In this document: positions 34,968-44,928 of the stretch, in pieces
How the letters are laid out: every line of letters begins with the position of its first letter
Numbering within the stretch: position 1 is the stretch's first letter
NCBI GenBank assembly: GCA_013115135.1
Contig: JABANP010000250.1
Span: forward strand, 1 to 64,000
Length of the DNA stretch: 64,000 nucleotides
From: Perkinsus olseni
Lineage: Eukaryota > Perkinsozoa > Perkinsida > Perkinsidae
Direction: 5' to 3'
Notes under the pieces: generated by a model
What the model was told of the DNA's origin: nothing
What the model saw: the letters and a program-made list of their open reading frames with translations, nothing else
Database searches by the model: none
Program-made: the position numbers and the translations under genes

Positions 34968-35686
34968 CGACCAGCCACATGAAGATAGTTGTGAACATGG
35001 CAGCGTAACCCTTAGCGAAGGGGTCAGGGTAGGGGAGTCTCTCCTTCTCTTGGACATAGGATAGATAGCTGCGCAGCTGTTTGTCGCAAATATCGAGAAG
35101 GTAGTCGTCAGTCCAGTTTCGGGCCGGGTCCGGCAGGAAGCGCCTCGCCCTCTCCTCCAACTCCCTCAAACGACCAATGTCAAATTTCAATTGCTTCTTC
35201 CTGAACGACGACGCACTAGCACACGCGACAGCGACGGGTATTCTTACGGGACGTAATTTCGAAGGCTAGTTAATAACCTAGAGATCTTGAAGCCCTCAGC
35301 TAGCCCAGTCATCTCCAAATCGATCCGTGTGGGCCAACCAACCTATATGAAGGAGAAGAAAGATGCGACGCTCAAACCACCGCCAACAGCAGCAGCAGCA
35401 TAACAACCTACCCTATTATGCCCGTGACGGCTAAACCACCAGTCCAAACTCCAATCCTGAAGGTCTCGGCACACGGATCATCTTTGAAAATCCACCATAC
35501 TTCAAAGTTCCGTAGTCCTTCCGCATCGGCCAGGCGCGCCAAAAGATGCCCCTTAAGAGAAGGGACTTCGCCTCCCGTCTCCCGGTCAGGGATCGATAAT
35601 AAACTATCATCGCTCTTGAAGCGTCTATGGAGCTCCTCATTGACGAGAACGTCGCCATGATACTGGAAGCCCGTGTCCCTAGTCAC
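34968..35686 (-). CDS. Membrane protein fragment, unknown family
   Basis: Two exons join in phase: the upper one ends 35412 (TRDTGFQYHGDVLVNEELHR ... TFRIGVWTGGLAVTGII) and the lower is 34968-35200 (KKQLKFDIGRLRELEERARR ... PYPDPFAKGYAAMFTTIFMWLV). Two hydrophobic segments are likely. First and last exons were not found; the ATG may lie near 35745. The intron after 34968 begins with a tRNA T-arm-like CGAACCCCGG sequence (family F, antisense). I do not recognise the family; a mitochondrial inner-membrane subunit is possible. Confidence 0.5.
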
Positions 35687-35819
35687 AGCAGGAACAGGGA
35701 TAGCTCAGATGGCAGCGGCTGTCTCACCCATGGTCTGTCAAAACCGCAACCGAAATCGCCTCCAAGGCTCCTCCCCGCCGTCCCATGATCAACGTGTGCT
35801 GCCAGAAATAACAAGAAAA

Positions 35820-35910
35820 ATGCGGAAAAAAGCCCGGTCTAGGATTCGAACCCGAGACTAAGCGCCGAGCTTTTTCGTTGCGAAGGTTGTCTGCATTTCT
35901 TTACTAAGAC
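35820..35910 (-). repeat. tRNA-derived repeat, copy 2
   Basis: Minus-strand T-arm TCTCGGGTTCGAATCCTAGA ending CCGGGC, preceded by CGCAACGAAAAAGCTCGGCG. Diverged partner of the copy at 14255-14350. Confidence 0.6.
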
Positions 35911-36115
35911 AAATTAGTATACAGATAGAGCCCGGGCCTCAGACTGTGATTCTGAGTGATTCGCATTTGCACTCTTTTACTTTCTCCTATTCGTCAGCCC
36001 GAAAGGGTGTCGCCTCCGGCCAAAGGGGAAATAATAAAAATTCAATCGTTGTTCGTTAATAATACCAATTCTCATGTAGATCGTGATGCAGTACAGACTG
36101 ACATTTTACCATTTT

Positions 36116-36430
36116 TCATGGGAAATTTTTAGAAGCACAGAGTAATTTTACATGAATCGTATCCTTGCTCCGGTTAGAATATACATTAGCTGTATAATAA
36201 CCATCCGCCGTCCCCCGAAGGGATGCCGCTGGGGGAGCCGTAGTAGCAGCCTGAGCGAGACGACAGCGGCCATGAGCTCGGCCCGGCAGTACTATTCTCG
36301 GATCGGAATTTTAACTCACTTTCGACTCAACCTTGTCCGACGACCTGCCCTGAGTAGTTAGTATTCCCCCTGCCACCGCCAGCGGGGGGGTCAGTCCCAA
36401 GATCGCCATGCAGGAGAGTAGAATCAGCAT
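36116..36430 (-). CDS. Small secreted protein (81 aa)
   Basis: Exons 36320-36430 and 36116-36250 join in phase. The first exon is almost entirely a signal peptide: MLILLSCMAILGLTPPLAVA, then GGILTTQGRSSDKVESK. The second encodes a Thr/Ala/Pro start, DGYYTANVYSNRSKDTIHVK and ends LLCASKNFP. Mature size is about 60 aa with a single Cys, so a disulfide-rich fold is unlikely. The start ATG is chosen because it opens the hydrophobic leader. Function unknown. Confidence 0.5.
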
Positions 36431-37066
36431 GATCGGTTGAAGTGGAACAGGGTATGACCAGGCCAGACGGAATGAATTGGTTTAGCAGGCTTAACAAAAT
36501 AAGGGATACCGAACACGCGCTCATACCAACTTTCTTTGAACGGGCAGAAGAATAACTAAAGAGGCAACATGCCACGAGTATACCATCACTATGATGGGAC
36601 GAAGGAAGTATGCCAGACAAGCACGTGGAATATTGAGTAAAAGAAAAGGAGAGGCTCATCGAACACCGCTGAAGGTTTTTGTTATTATCATCGACCGTCC
36701 GCGCGAAAAAAACAACCTTACACAATACAGAGTTACCAGAGACCACTTCGCATCCGCCACACGCAAGACGTTTCCCAGGCAAACAACCCAGGATCAATCC
36801 CCGCACCCGTCAATTAATAACACCAGCCATACCATCCACATCCGAAACGTCTCTAATAACAACTAGGACGCCGACTGATCGATTGAACATTACCAGAGAG
36901 GCTGCAGCAATATCTTTATTAAAACGTTGAATTTATACTGCATCAAGTATTCAGAATGGCGACAGTAAAAATAATAACAACAACAACCGGAACCACGGCA
37001 GCACGTGGTCTCCTCCATAGCTACTAATATAATGATCACCTAGACGGTAACTCGACGAACCTGCAA

Positions 37067-37133
37067 GAAATACCTCACTGGTAGAGCACACGGTTAGCAT
37101 CCCGACGACCCAGGTTCCATCCCTAGTACCTCC
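37067..37133 (+). pseudogene. tRNA-Ala(AGC)-like relic
   Basis: TCACTGGTAGAGCACACGGT, TTAGCAT anticodon loop and CCCAGGTTCCATCCCTAG resemble tRNA-Ala(AGC) from D-arm to T-arm, ending GTACCTCC. The anticodon stem no longer pairs and the 5' acceptor half is missing, so it is a relic. It lies just beyond the stop codon of the EamA transporter on the opposite strand. Confidence 0.55.
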
Positions 37134-37135
37134 TT

Positions 37136-39140
37136 TTATGCACCTCTTGCACATGGCGAATTACTCTTCCCTCCGCCACTACTCGTCGCCGAACCACAAA
37201 AGCTGACTTTCAGTGGGTCCGGCATCTTCGTATCAGCGGCAACCTTCTCGTCGACCACCGGCTCCAAAGATTCCTAAACCAAAAAATATCTTACGGTTTC
37301 ATAAGGTTGTGGGGGGCTAACCTCTTTCGGCTTCCACATGGTCATCAAAGATACTCCGACGATCACACAGAACATACCTGACGATTAGGAGTTGGCGGAA
37401 AGATGGTATGATGAACGTGAATTACCAATTATTTTCGGGTAGCTCGGAACTAATCCGAGTAACAACCAATTTAATATCAGCACGACGATTGAGTTTGACG
37501 CCGCAATGACATTCACAACCGCCGTGGACGGATAAATTAACGCACGATTAAGGGCGAGGACTCCGACTGCTTGTGATGCACCAGACACTATTGGCCATAC
37601 GTACCTGAGGTTGAACCATGAAAGATACAGAATAGGTCAGCACGAGTGGCGATAATCTCATTTTATGCGAAAGCTACTATGACATCCGAGCTCGAAGCAC
37701 GAGAGCAAAACAATGACGAAGATACTCACGACGAAACCACTACTCTCTCCTCGTTCTAGTAGTGAGAAAACCACACACGTATCCAAGCTCCACGCGTGCA
37801 AGATACGAACTAAGTCAACGTCTCGCCCATTACATATCTTTCCACAAGGAGGAGTCGTGGACAATAAACCCGCCATTGAGTCCAGAGTCTCCCAACGCAA
37901 TCAAGCCCATGAAAAACATAACACCCATCCGTCCAATAAAGCCAGACCTGAAAAAATGCATAACAAAAATTACTTCGCTCCGCTGGATATCTTACCAAGC
38001 ATCTATGCCGTCTATACACGAGCTTCTGATGCAAACGATGCTCGCGGCAAAACTAAGCATGCCCAATATGGCATAGACAAATCCGAGGGGCTTGCCACCA
38101 CCAACTCCACTATCGAACGAGGCTCCCATAATGATAAGGCCTGATGGAATGACGTATCTTAGGTCGATGCATGCAGGATACGAATGAACTCGACATGTAT
38201 GCGCAATATGCCAACAACGAGTGGATGAAATGCCCAGTATCTTTGGTTGAAGCATGCAAGATACAGAGAAGCTCAAGACGAGTCCCATCTGCTCACCTGT
38301 CAACACAACGAGAATAGCCACCGCTTGCGTCCAAGTTAACTTCTCGTTATACACAAAATGACAGTAGACGCCGATTACCTGACGCACCAATACAGTCAAC
38401 TTTCTGACACCTCTAGCTACGAGTCTCAAGCAAGCAAAGATACTCTTCCCGTTAATTACCAGAATATCCGAAGATATGACGGCGGTGAGAGGCCCTGAGG
38501 CCGCAGGATCGGTCGCGAACGCCCACTTCATCATCAACTGCGACAGGCCCACACAAACACCTGAACAACAAGTATAAATATCTTTCAAGCTCGCCCTACA
38601 CAGAAAGGTCTACCTCCAACTAACGTAAGTATCTTTGCTCGAAGAGAGATATCTTCCAGGTGAGGTTGAGGAATCTTTTCTCCATCAGAAAGATAAACGT
38701 ATCCTGACTCGCCGACCTCGGGATCTTGGTGCGAGCTCGTTGGTATCTTCCGCAGCGAATAGTCGAGATATTCAGCGGTGAAGAAAACGCGGCCAATTTT
38801 GAACCTGAGTGAGCATATCCAAGGTTGAACCACGAAAGATACAGAATATGTCAGACTTCCTCGAAACGAAGATTCCCATCCTAAGCCGTAGTCACTGGAA
38901 GTATCTTAGGTTGAAGCGCGAAAGATACAAAACAGGTCAACTAGAAGTACCCATCCCTGGCTACCAGAAGTAAACTCCTGTCAACACGCCTATTAGCCCC
39001 GAGGTGAACCAAATCCATCCAATAACCGCCCAGGGGTCGATGCCGTCGACGTTTGTGTAAGAAATCAAGAAGTTGGTCAGGCCGAAGGTGACGTTAGAGA
39101 TCACTGACCAGCCGACGCAGTACGGAGATACCTTCACCAT
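37136..39140 (-). CDS. Drug/metabolite transporter (EamA-type) membrane protein
   Basis: Likely carrier of small metabolites or nucleotide sugars (DMT superfamily; substrate unknown). Exons include 38965-39140 (MVKVSPYCVGWSVISNVTFG ... DPWAVIGWIWFTSGLIGVLT), 38614-38804 (hydrophilic loop), about 38480-38560 (GVCVGLSQLMMKWAF), about 38297-38380 (VIGVYCHFVYNEKLTWTQAV, the EamA-end motif), 38006-38143, about 37855-37960, about 37430-37605 (ASQAVGVLALNRALIYPSTA), about 37325-37380 and the tail to the stop at 37136-37138. Six or more introns carry a family A element with strong GTATCTTTCxxGxTTCAACC similarity, which makes this the densest introner host. The C-terminal tail (PVVDEKVAADTKMPDPLKVS) is hydrophilic. 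Some exon ends are approximate. Confidence 0.75.
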
Positions 39141-39424
39141 GGTTAGAAGAGGAAAGAGGAAATTTCTGATGAAAAAAAGGTAAAATCCCTTCTACTGTCA
39201 TAACTAGCATTGCAACCTGCGCTTGTATCTAGCCTAAGTAGACACAGCACACAACTTAGGTCGGGAAAAATAAAAATAAATATTTATCAACTATTGAAGC
39301 TTCCCCTATTCATCGTGCTGGACATGGTACAATCGCCATGTCTCTCAGCTCAAAGACCGCCGACGTCACACCAGTTCTCCACAATAGTAATTTTCAAAAC
39401 TCTTCCGGTCACCAGCGACTGCGG
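39141..39424. other. Upstream of transporter / left flank of LTR element
   Basis: No gene seen. The last four bases (GCGG) repeat after the right LTR, as expected for a target-site duplication. Confidence 0.6.
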
Positions 39425-39806
39425 TGTACCAAAATCGATATCTCTCTGCTATAACTAGATAAGCCAACTCGACTCCAGCTCCTTTGTATACCAGCTAACT
39501 TAGTAATACGATATGTGGCACTAGCCGGTTAGTAGAGTGTTTGGTTACTGTCGATCGATACCAATAACAGAAGATGGAGATGAATAAGACAGTACAGCCA
39601 AAGGTCGATAGAAATCGATCCTCAAACCGAACCGAAACTTGAACTTGAAAACTTGAAACTGAAATGAATCAGATAACATCAGATCACTATAATACATATA
39701 TCTTCGATCGATCAAACTTATAGCGAATACACTTCAGCGGTAGAGTGGGACTTCAGTCTTCCTGCAACTTGCGTAAAGCCTTGCACGCAGACCCTCGTCC
39801 AGAACA
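39425..39806 (-). repeat. LTR (3' LTR of the minus-strand element)
   Basis: 382 bp, begins TGTACCAAAATCGATATC and ends CGTCCAGAACA on the plus strand. I found no difference from 41180-41561. Confidence 0.95.
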
Positions 39807-39812
39807 CTCCCC

Positions 39813-41222
39813 CTAAAGCTTCTTACGAGGAGCTTTACTAACCTCTTCCATCTGCTCCAATACTCGCTTCTTTCCCCGGGTCAATACACCCGGGCCAGAG
39901 GTCGACATAGCCTTCACAGTATCCCTCCAGCGGCGTAAATCCTTACGATCAATCTTCAGATCTCGGGCTCTGAGGGCATCATAATTCTGCTTAGGCCGAC
40001 GGTCGTCAATCCACGGAATCTTAACAACTCCTGGCCGAACCCTTCTCGTCTTCGGTAGCTCACTTCGCTCCGCGCTGTGGACGGCTGCGTCGCTCGTCTC
40101 CGGCCCTCCCCCGTGAGGGGTTGTCTCATCGCCACTGAACAGTAGGTAGTCACCGCTATCGGACGCCCCTGGCTTCACCCAGGCACAACTTTCTAACACC
40201 CATGTAGGCAATACCACTTCCCACCGTGACGAGTTCACGATGTAAGCCGAGACAAAGACATCAGTAGCGCCCGTGTCTAGGAGCGCGACACTGGTAACCT
40301 GATCTTGCAGTCGAACCGCCACCGTCGGGAGTCCGTTCGCCGTATATTGAACGGGCAGCCTCGAGTGGAGTTCCTCACCGGCCTTCCGATTCTTGACGGA
40401 TTCGATTCCTGCTCTGGTTTCGATATTCTCAACCTCGATATTACTAGCAGGTCCGTCCTCTTGGAAGGCGCTCTTGAAGCTCTTAACCTGGTCGATCTCA
40501 ATGGTGCTCTCAAAGCTCTTAGCCTTGATGTCAATGGTGCTCTCGAAGCTCTTAGCCTTGTCGATGTCAATGGTGCTCTCGAAGCTCTTAACCTTGTCGA
40601 TATCAATGGTGCTCTCGAAGCTCTTAATCTTGTCGATGTCAATGGTGCTCTCGAAGCTCTTAATCTTGTCGATGTCAATGGTGCTCTCGAAGCTCTTAAC
40701 CTTATCGATATTCTCGCAGTCCCGACATTGCTCTCTCGAGCGTAAAGCAACCCGTCCTTGATGTTGTTGACTCGATAGTCTCTCCCCTGCTGGGGTACCA
40801 GCCCAAAGGCTCTCATCAACGACGCCGTTCTCAATACTCAGAGCATGAAATTCTGCCGAACTGCAGCTGTCCTCCGACGAGGATTCTTGACACTGCTCTC
40901 CAGAGCGTAAAGCAACCCGTCCTTGATGTTGTTGACTCGATAGTCTCTCCCCTACTGGGGTACCAGCCCAAAGGCTCTCATCAAAGACGCCGTTCTCAAC
41001 ACTCAGAGCATGACATTCTGCCGAGCTGCAGCTGTCCTCCGACGAGGACCCTCCTTCTCGACAATCTTTCTTCGACCCTTCTTTCACCGTCGCTTGGGCG
41101 ATGGTCGGAGCCTCAGTGCTTCCCACCAACAGCGAAACATTGGCATCCATGGCGTGGATAGTCAGTCTTCTCGGATGATTGTACCAAAATCGATATCTCT
41201 CTGCTATAACTAGATAAGCCAA
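39813..41222 (-). CDS. LTR-element protein with retropepsin-like aspartic protease motif
   Basis: Open frame of 469 codons; the likely start is the internal ATG at about 41147 (MDANVSLLVGS) because the upstream ATG lies in the LTR. The N-terminal third contains a 53-residue segment repeated twice (each starts SSSEDSCSSAE and ends VALRSxEQC). It is followed by about six copies of a 12-residue unit (SFESTIDIDKVK), then the retropepsin catalytic block VALLDTGATDVFVS in a 100-residue protease-like domain, and a basic C-terminus (RRWRDTVKAM, KAPRKKL). No nucleocapsid zinc knuckle and no polymerase are visible. The internal repeats have the antisense shadow ORFs expected of repeats. Confidence 0.85.
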   Translation of the reverse strand: MAYLVIAERYRFWYNHPRRLTIHAMDANVSLLVGSTEAPTIAQATVKEGSKKDCREGGSSSEDSCSSAECHALSVENGVFDESLWAGTPVGERLSSQQHQGRVALRSGEQCQESSSEDSCSSAEFHALSIENGVVDESLWAGTPAGERLSSQQHQGRVALRSREQCRDCENIDKVKSFESTIDIDKIKSFESTIDIDKIKSFESTIDIDKVKSFESTIDIDKAKSFESTIDIKAKSFESTIEIDQVKSFKSAFQEDGPASNIEVENIETRAGIESVKNRKAGEELHSRLPVQYTANGLPTVAVRLQDQVTSVALLDTGATDVFVSAYIVNSSRWEVVLPTWVLESCAWVKPGASDSGDYLLFSGDETTPHGGGPETSDAAVHSAERSELPKTRRVRPGVVKIPWIDDRRPKQNYDALRARDLKIDRKDLRRWRDTVKAMSTSGPGVLTRGKKRVLEQMEEVSKAPRKKL

Positions 41223-41561
41223 CTCGACTCCAGCTCCTTTGTATACCAGCTAACTTAGTAATACGATATGTGGCACTAGCCGGTTAGTAGAGTGTTTGGT
41301 TACTGTCGATCGATACCAATAACAGAAGATGGAGATGAATAAGACAGTACAGCCAAAGGTCGATAGAAATCGATCCTCAAACCGAACCGAAACTTGAACT
41401 TGAAAACTTGAAACTGAAATGAATCAGATAACATCAGATCACTATAATACATATATCTTCGATCGATCAAACTTATAGCGAATACACTTCAGCGGTAGAG
41501 TGGGACTTCAGTCTTCCTGCAACTTGCGTAAAGCCTTGCACGCAGACCCTCGTCCAGAACA
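41180..41561 (-). repeat. LTR (5' LTR of the minus-strand element)
   Basis: Second 382-bp copy; on the plus strand begins TGTACCAAAATCGATATC after GATGAT and ends CCAGAACA before GCGGTCC. Confidence 0.95.
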
Positions 41562-41836
41562 GCGGTCCTCTCCCCATGCAGTTGCTAATTTCGCTCCATT
41601 ATAGTCTTCATCTGATGCTCGAAGGCCTCGCGGCTTGATTTTTTCAAGTCCTGTCATGAAGGGTCGCTCCCCCTTCTCACCACCGAGAGAGCATTTTACA
41701 TTAAAGAAGTCTTCCTTCGAGAAGATCTCAAATCTGGAAATTCATGCGCTCGAGAAGGCGAGCGCGAAATCATCGGGCGAGCGAGATTCACAGCTCAAGT
41801 TTGTACTTTGTCGTTTCATTTCCCGTGTCTGAAACT

Positions 41837-42721
41837 ATGAAGTTGATCTTGGTCTTCGACCTGCTCGCTGTTGTCGAGGCTTCTACGGTTGGTAATGAAC
41901 TGCATTTAACACCGGGGGTGTATGTCAGTGATGATAAACTACCTGGTGGTCATGACCTCACAATGAGAATACACCCTGATCGGACGCTACAGATCGAGGT
42001 GGTCACAAAATTCGACTACATCACGTCGCCCAAGTTTACAACCGTTTTCCGAGACGGCAATTGCTACGATCTTCGCCTACTCGAACGCCGCAGAGGACCG
42101 CTCGGCGGCTTCTCCAAAAGATTAAGGAATGCCCTCTCTAATCGGGCTCTCAAGTGCTCATTCGCGGTCTGCAAGCGTGAAGATGAGATCTCTCTCATGG
42201 TGGACCAGTTCAAGTACGATCTCCGATTGAAAACCAAGATCGAAAGTATCAGAGCTCCACAAAAAAGAAAATTTGTGGTAAGCGGCGAACCGCCATCGCC
42301 CAAGGTTCCACGGACTGTCGAGGAGATGGAATCACCTACCGGTCATATCTCGAGCGTAATTGAAGAATCGATTCTTCCGGTTGGGAATTATTCTGGCGAG
42401 TACAGTAAACGCTGTACCGTTGGTATCCTTCTCGAGGTGGTTGGATCTCTACCGGTCGTCAAGTTGCAGTTGAAGCCATTCCGTGACGAGCGGGCCAGAA
42501 GCACGGGAGAGATGACGCTCACAAGAGACAACCGCGGGGACTGTTTCCGAGTGAAAAACTACAACGTTGAGAGCATCGCCGTTCTCTTCACCTGGGCCGC
42601 CAAAGCGACAGCTTTTCGCTTCATTCCCAGTCTTGCAAGGATGAGAATTTGTCCGTCTTCCGGGTCGGGAGTGGAGGTCGCCATCGGCGGGGAGAGGGTG
42701 AAATTAGAGCGTGCAGGATGA
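41837..42721 (+). CDS. Lineage-specific secreted protein, SGSGVE family, intact copy 2
   Basis: 294 aa, single exon. Signal peptide MKLILVFDLLAVVEAS, then the shared TVGNELHLTPGVYVSDDKLP domain, an Arg/Lys-rich middle with KRKFVVSGEPPSPKVPRTVE and the conserved end PSSGSGVEVAIGGERVKLER. The ATG is chosen because the leader and the alignment with the copies at 46667 and 47948 begin there; an upstream in-frame extension to 41744 is not shared. The 3' flank (ATGATGATGATGTTCATGTG onward) is conserved in all copies. It begins 276 bp after the LTR element. Confidence 0.8.
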   Translation: MKLILVFDLLAVVEASTVGNELHLTPGVYVSDDKLPGGHDLTMRIHPDRTLQIEVVTKFDYITSPKFTTVFRDGNCYDLRLLERRRGPLGGFSKRLRNALSNRALKCSFAVCKREDEISLMVDQFKYDLRLKTKIESIRAPQKRKFVVSGEPPSPKVPRTVEEMESPTGHISSVIEESILPVGNYSGEYSKRCTVGILLEVVGSLPVVKLQLKPFRDERARSTGEMTLTRDNRGDCFRVKNYNVESIAVLFTWAAKATAFRFIPSLARMRICPSSGSGVEVAIGGERVKLERAG

Positions 42722-42805
42722 TGATGATGTTCATGTGTATTTATTATGATGTGATGTAGATTGATCGATTGTGTTAAGTCGGAGAGATATTCCACTACTG
42801 ATGGG

Positions 42806-42889
42806 ATGCCGACTATCATCATACAGATAGTATTGTTAATGACGTCCTTGCGGGGTATTAGAAAACGGAAAGATGATGGCAGGAAAGAA
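42806..42889 (+). CDS. First exon of a small membrane protein, second copy
   Basis: ATG-initiated 28-codon exon MPTIIIQIVLLMTSLRGIRK... followed by GTGAGAATC, equivalent to exon 24452-24535. A matching second exon was not found; a possible one at about 42942-43010 (AAMPALGVITLAIWKNIFF) is unrelated in sequence. It may be a truncated or neofunctionalised copy. Confidence 0.4.
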
Positions 42890-43397
42890 GTGAGAATCAA
42901 TTCCTCGCCCGTACATGCCACTGTAGCATGGAGAAGTGAGGCCGCCATGCCAGCGCTCGGGGTCATCACATTGGCGATCTGGAAGAATATTTTCTTTCGC
43001 TCTGAAGGGGTGACGTCGTTTGAAGGCACAGTCCTATGAAAAAAGAAGGAAATGTGAAAAAACGAGGCCATAGTGGCCTCAAATTTGCATGTTACATCTT
43101 TTGCCATATCAAAAGTAGCAAGAGAGAATCTACAAGGAAAATAATAGAAACACTTTGGGGCGTGCCCCATCCTGGTTTAACATTGACGATAGCTCTGATA
43201 CATTTTCCCGAACATTAGGCCACACGTAAGAATGAGACCACCATGACACAAAGAAGCAGCAGGCGCCGTTCTCGCGAAATCTCTGATACCGGAAGATGCA
43301 TCATTCGACCATTGACTCAGACACAACTCAAGCGATGGAGTTGCCTCGGAAAAAGTAAGAAAAAATATCTTGTCATTCCTGAAGGGTAGTGAGCAGC

Positions 43398-44928
43398 TCA
43401 ATACATCTGTCCAGTGGAGAGGAGGTTGCCGGTCTGCCAGTCGAACTCCTGGTCATCTCGATACAGCTTGCCGCTCATGGTCGGGTCATAGTCGACCTCC
43501 GCGGCCAACCACGCCATCACCTGGGCGCCCGTCTCGGCGCTGCGGGGGCCGCTGTGACTGAAAAAATACAACAATTATCTAAGACTTCACATGAGCTTCA
43601 TCCGTAATACGTGAAGTAGCGTTTTCCGAGAAGTGAAAAACGCGAATGAAGAATGGCAATGAAGGCCTCGAAGCCCTGGCCTTCTCGCGAAAAACACGTA
43701 GTGAATTTAGTATCACGAAATTCTCAGTAATTTTCGACGAAATTCTTAGGAGCAAAACTCGGATAACCAAGTTGGTTACAGGGCAATCTGGGTGGCTAGG
43801 TTGTGGGGTCGTCCAATAAACAAATTCTAAAACTCAGAATCGATTCTGGAACTGTTGCATTTTACAAGTAAAAATCAATTCCAGAATCGCTTCTGGAACT
43901 GTTGCATTACACGTGTAAAAATAAATTCCAGAATCGATTTTGAGTTTCAGAATCACTTTCTTAAACGGAGGTTGTGCTAGCATTTGATAGGAAAGAAAGA
44001 TACTCACCTGCTCATATCGGTCTGGCACCAGCCGGGGCAGCAGCCCGTGACGAGTATCTTTCGAGAGTCAGCCATGGCCTCTCTAGCCAATACTTTGGTC
44101 CATGCGATAAGGGCCAGCTTGGACATGCCGTACATACTATCGCTGAAGCCACGCTCCTTGTAGTCGCCCTCCTTCACACCGGTCAGGAACTCTTCCACGA
44201 GATTGTCGATCGACTCCTCAGTAGCATTGGGGTCCGAGAACCTCTTCTGCAGAGGCTCAGAGACCTGGCGAGGGAGACGCTCAGTCTCTTGCGCGCTTTG
44301 TGAGGTTTCTACCTTAGAGAGCCTGCCCACGAAGCTGCAGACATTGACGATGCGGCCGTGGTCGCTGAGGAGGGGGTAGAGGGCCTTGGTGACACGCTTC
44401 GCTCCATAGTAGTTGATGCTCATGGTAAGCTTAGCCTGATCATCGTACGGTCAATCTACCACCCGCGCGGTTGTCGGAAAGATACCTCGTCATAGCCGAA
44501 AGCATTGCCATGGTAGGCGAACCCAGCGTTGTTCACAAGGGCATCTATGGAGGGCGAGAGACGTTTTATCTGCCACAAGAAACGAGAAAAAGTGAACGAG
44601 GGAAACCGGGGGCCACGGGAAGGGCTGAACCCTCAGCCCGGTAGGGCCGCGGTGACACGAACCTCTCCCAGCTCACCTCCTGCTTGGCTTGCTCCACCGA
44701 GTCATCGCTAGTGACGTCCAACTTAACAGCACCGAAGGGCTTCAGTTCACCTGAGCGGCAGTAGTACTGATATTGGAAGAAAACGGCAGTCCACTCACTG
44801 GCAGCTTTGTCCAGTCTTGATTGGTCTCTCGCTGTCATGATGACTTTGGCGCCATCAGCGATGAGCTTCTTGGAGATCTCATAACCGATGCCTTTATTAG
44901 CACCGGTCACGACTACTACTGGAGACAT
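43398..44928 (-). CDS. Carbonyl-reductase-like short-chain dehydrogenase/reductase
   Basis: NAD(P)H-dependent oxidoreductase of the classical SDR family, closest in plan to CBR1. Exons 44677-44928, 44486-44569, 44008-44435 and 43398-43557 join in phase to 307 aa; a further 48-nt intron inside the first exon (near 44760-44810, GTGAGTGGAC...CCGCTCAG) is likely. Seen: the nucleotide-binding TGANKGIG at residues 8-15, NNAG, an NVCS strand, the catalytic YGMSK (YxxxK) and the CCPGWCQTDM segment. Cytosolic, no leader. Its last intron (43558-44007) contains a 48-bp direct repeat. It converges on the secreted-family copy at 41837. A decayed second copy lies at 55036-56403. Confidence 0.88.
43834..43940. 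repeat. 47/48-bp direct repeat in SDR intron
   Basis: CAGAATCGATTCTGGAACTG recurs as CAGAATCGCTTCTGGAACTG 48 bp later and as a partial third copy at 43929. Each unit contains the palindrome CAGAATCGATTCTG or a near version. Confidence 0.75.

Larger units (their letters stand above)
39425..41561 (-). mobile_element. Compact LTR retrotransposon (2.1 kb), non-autonomous, recent
   Basis: Two 382-bp direct repeats (39425-39806 and 41180-41561) look identical base for base, begin TG and end CA, and are flanked by GCGG on both sides. On the minus strand the internal region ends in TTTAGGGGGAG directly before the 3' LTR, a good polypurine tract. The only ORF encodes a retropepsin-type protein; no reverse transcriptase, RNase H or integrase exists, so the element must be mobilised by partners elsewhere. 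Identical LTRs indicate a very recent insertion. Confidence 0.93.

Noticed and set aside
34920..34970. Candidate tRNA from T-arm CCGGGGTTCGAGTCCCCCC
   Set aside because: No pairing 5' half, D-arm or anticodon arm; it is another intronic T-arm fragment.
40305..40834. Overlapping long ORFs with repeats on both strands
   Set aside because: Shadows of the 36-bp repeats in the LTR-element protein, which has the coherent retropepsin reading.
41744..41836. N-terminal extension of the secreted protein to 41744
   Set aside because: The extension is Arg-rich, not shared by paralogues and would mask the signal peptide.
42559..43170. 203-codon minus ORF
   Set aside because: Overlaps the intact secreted-family gene and its conserved 3' flank on the opposite strand; the similar ORF at 24438-24749 is explained the same way.
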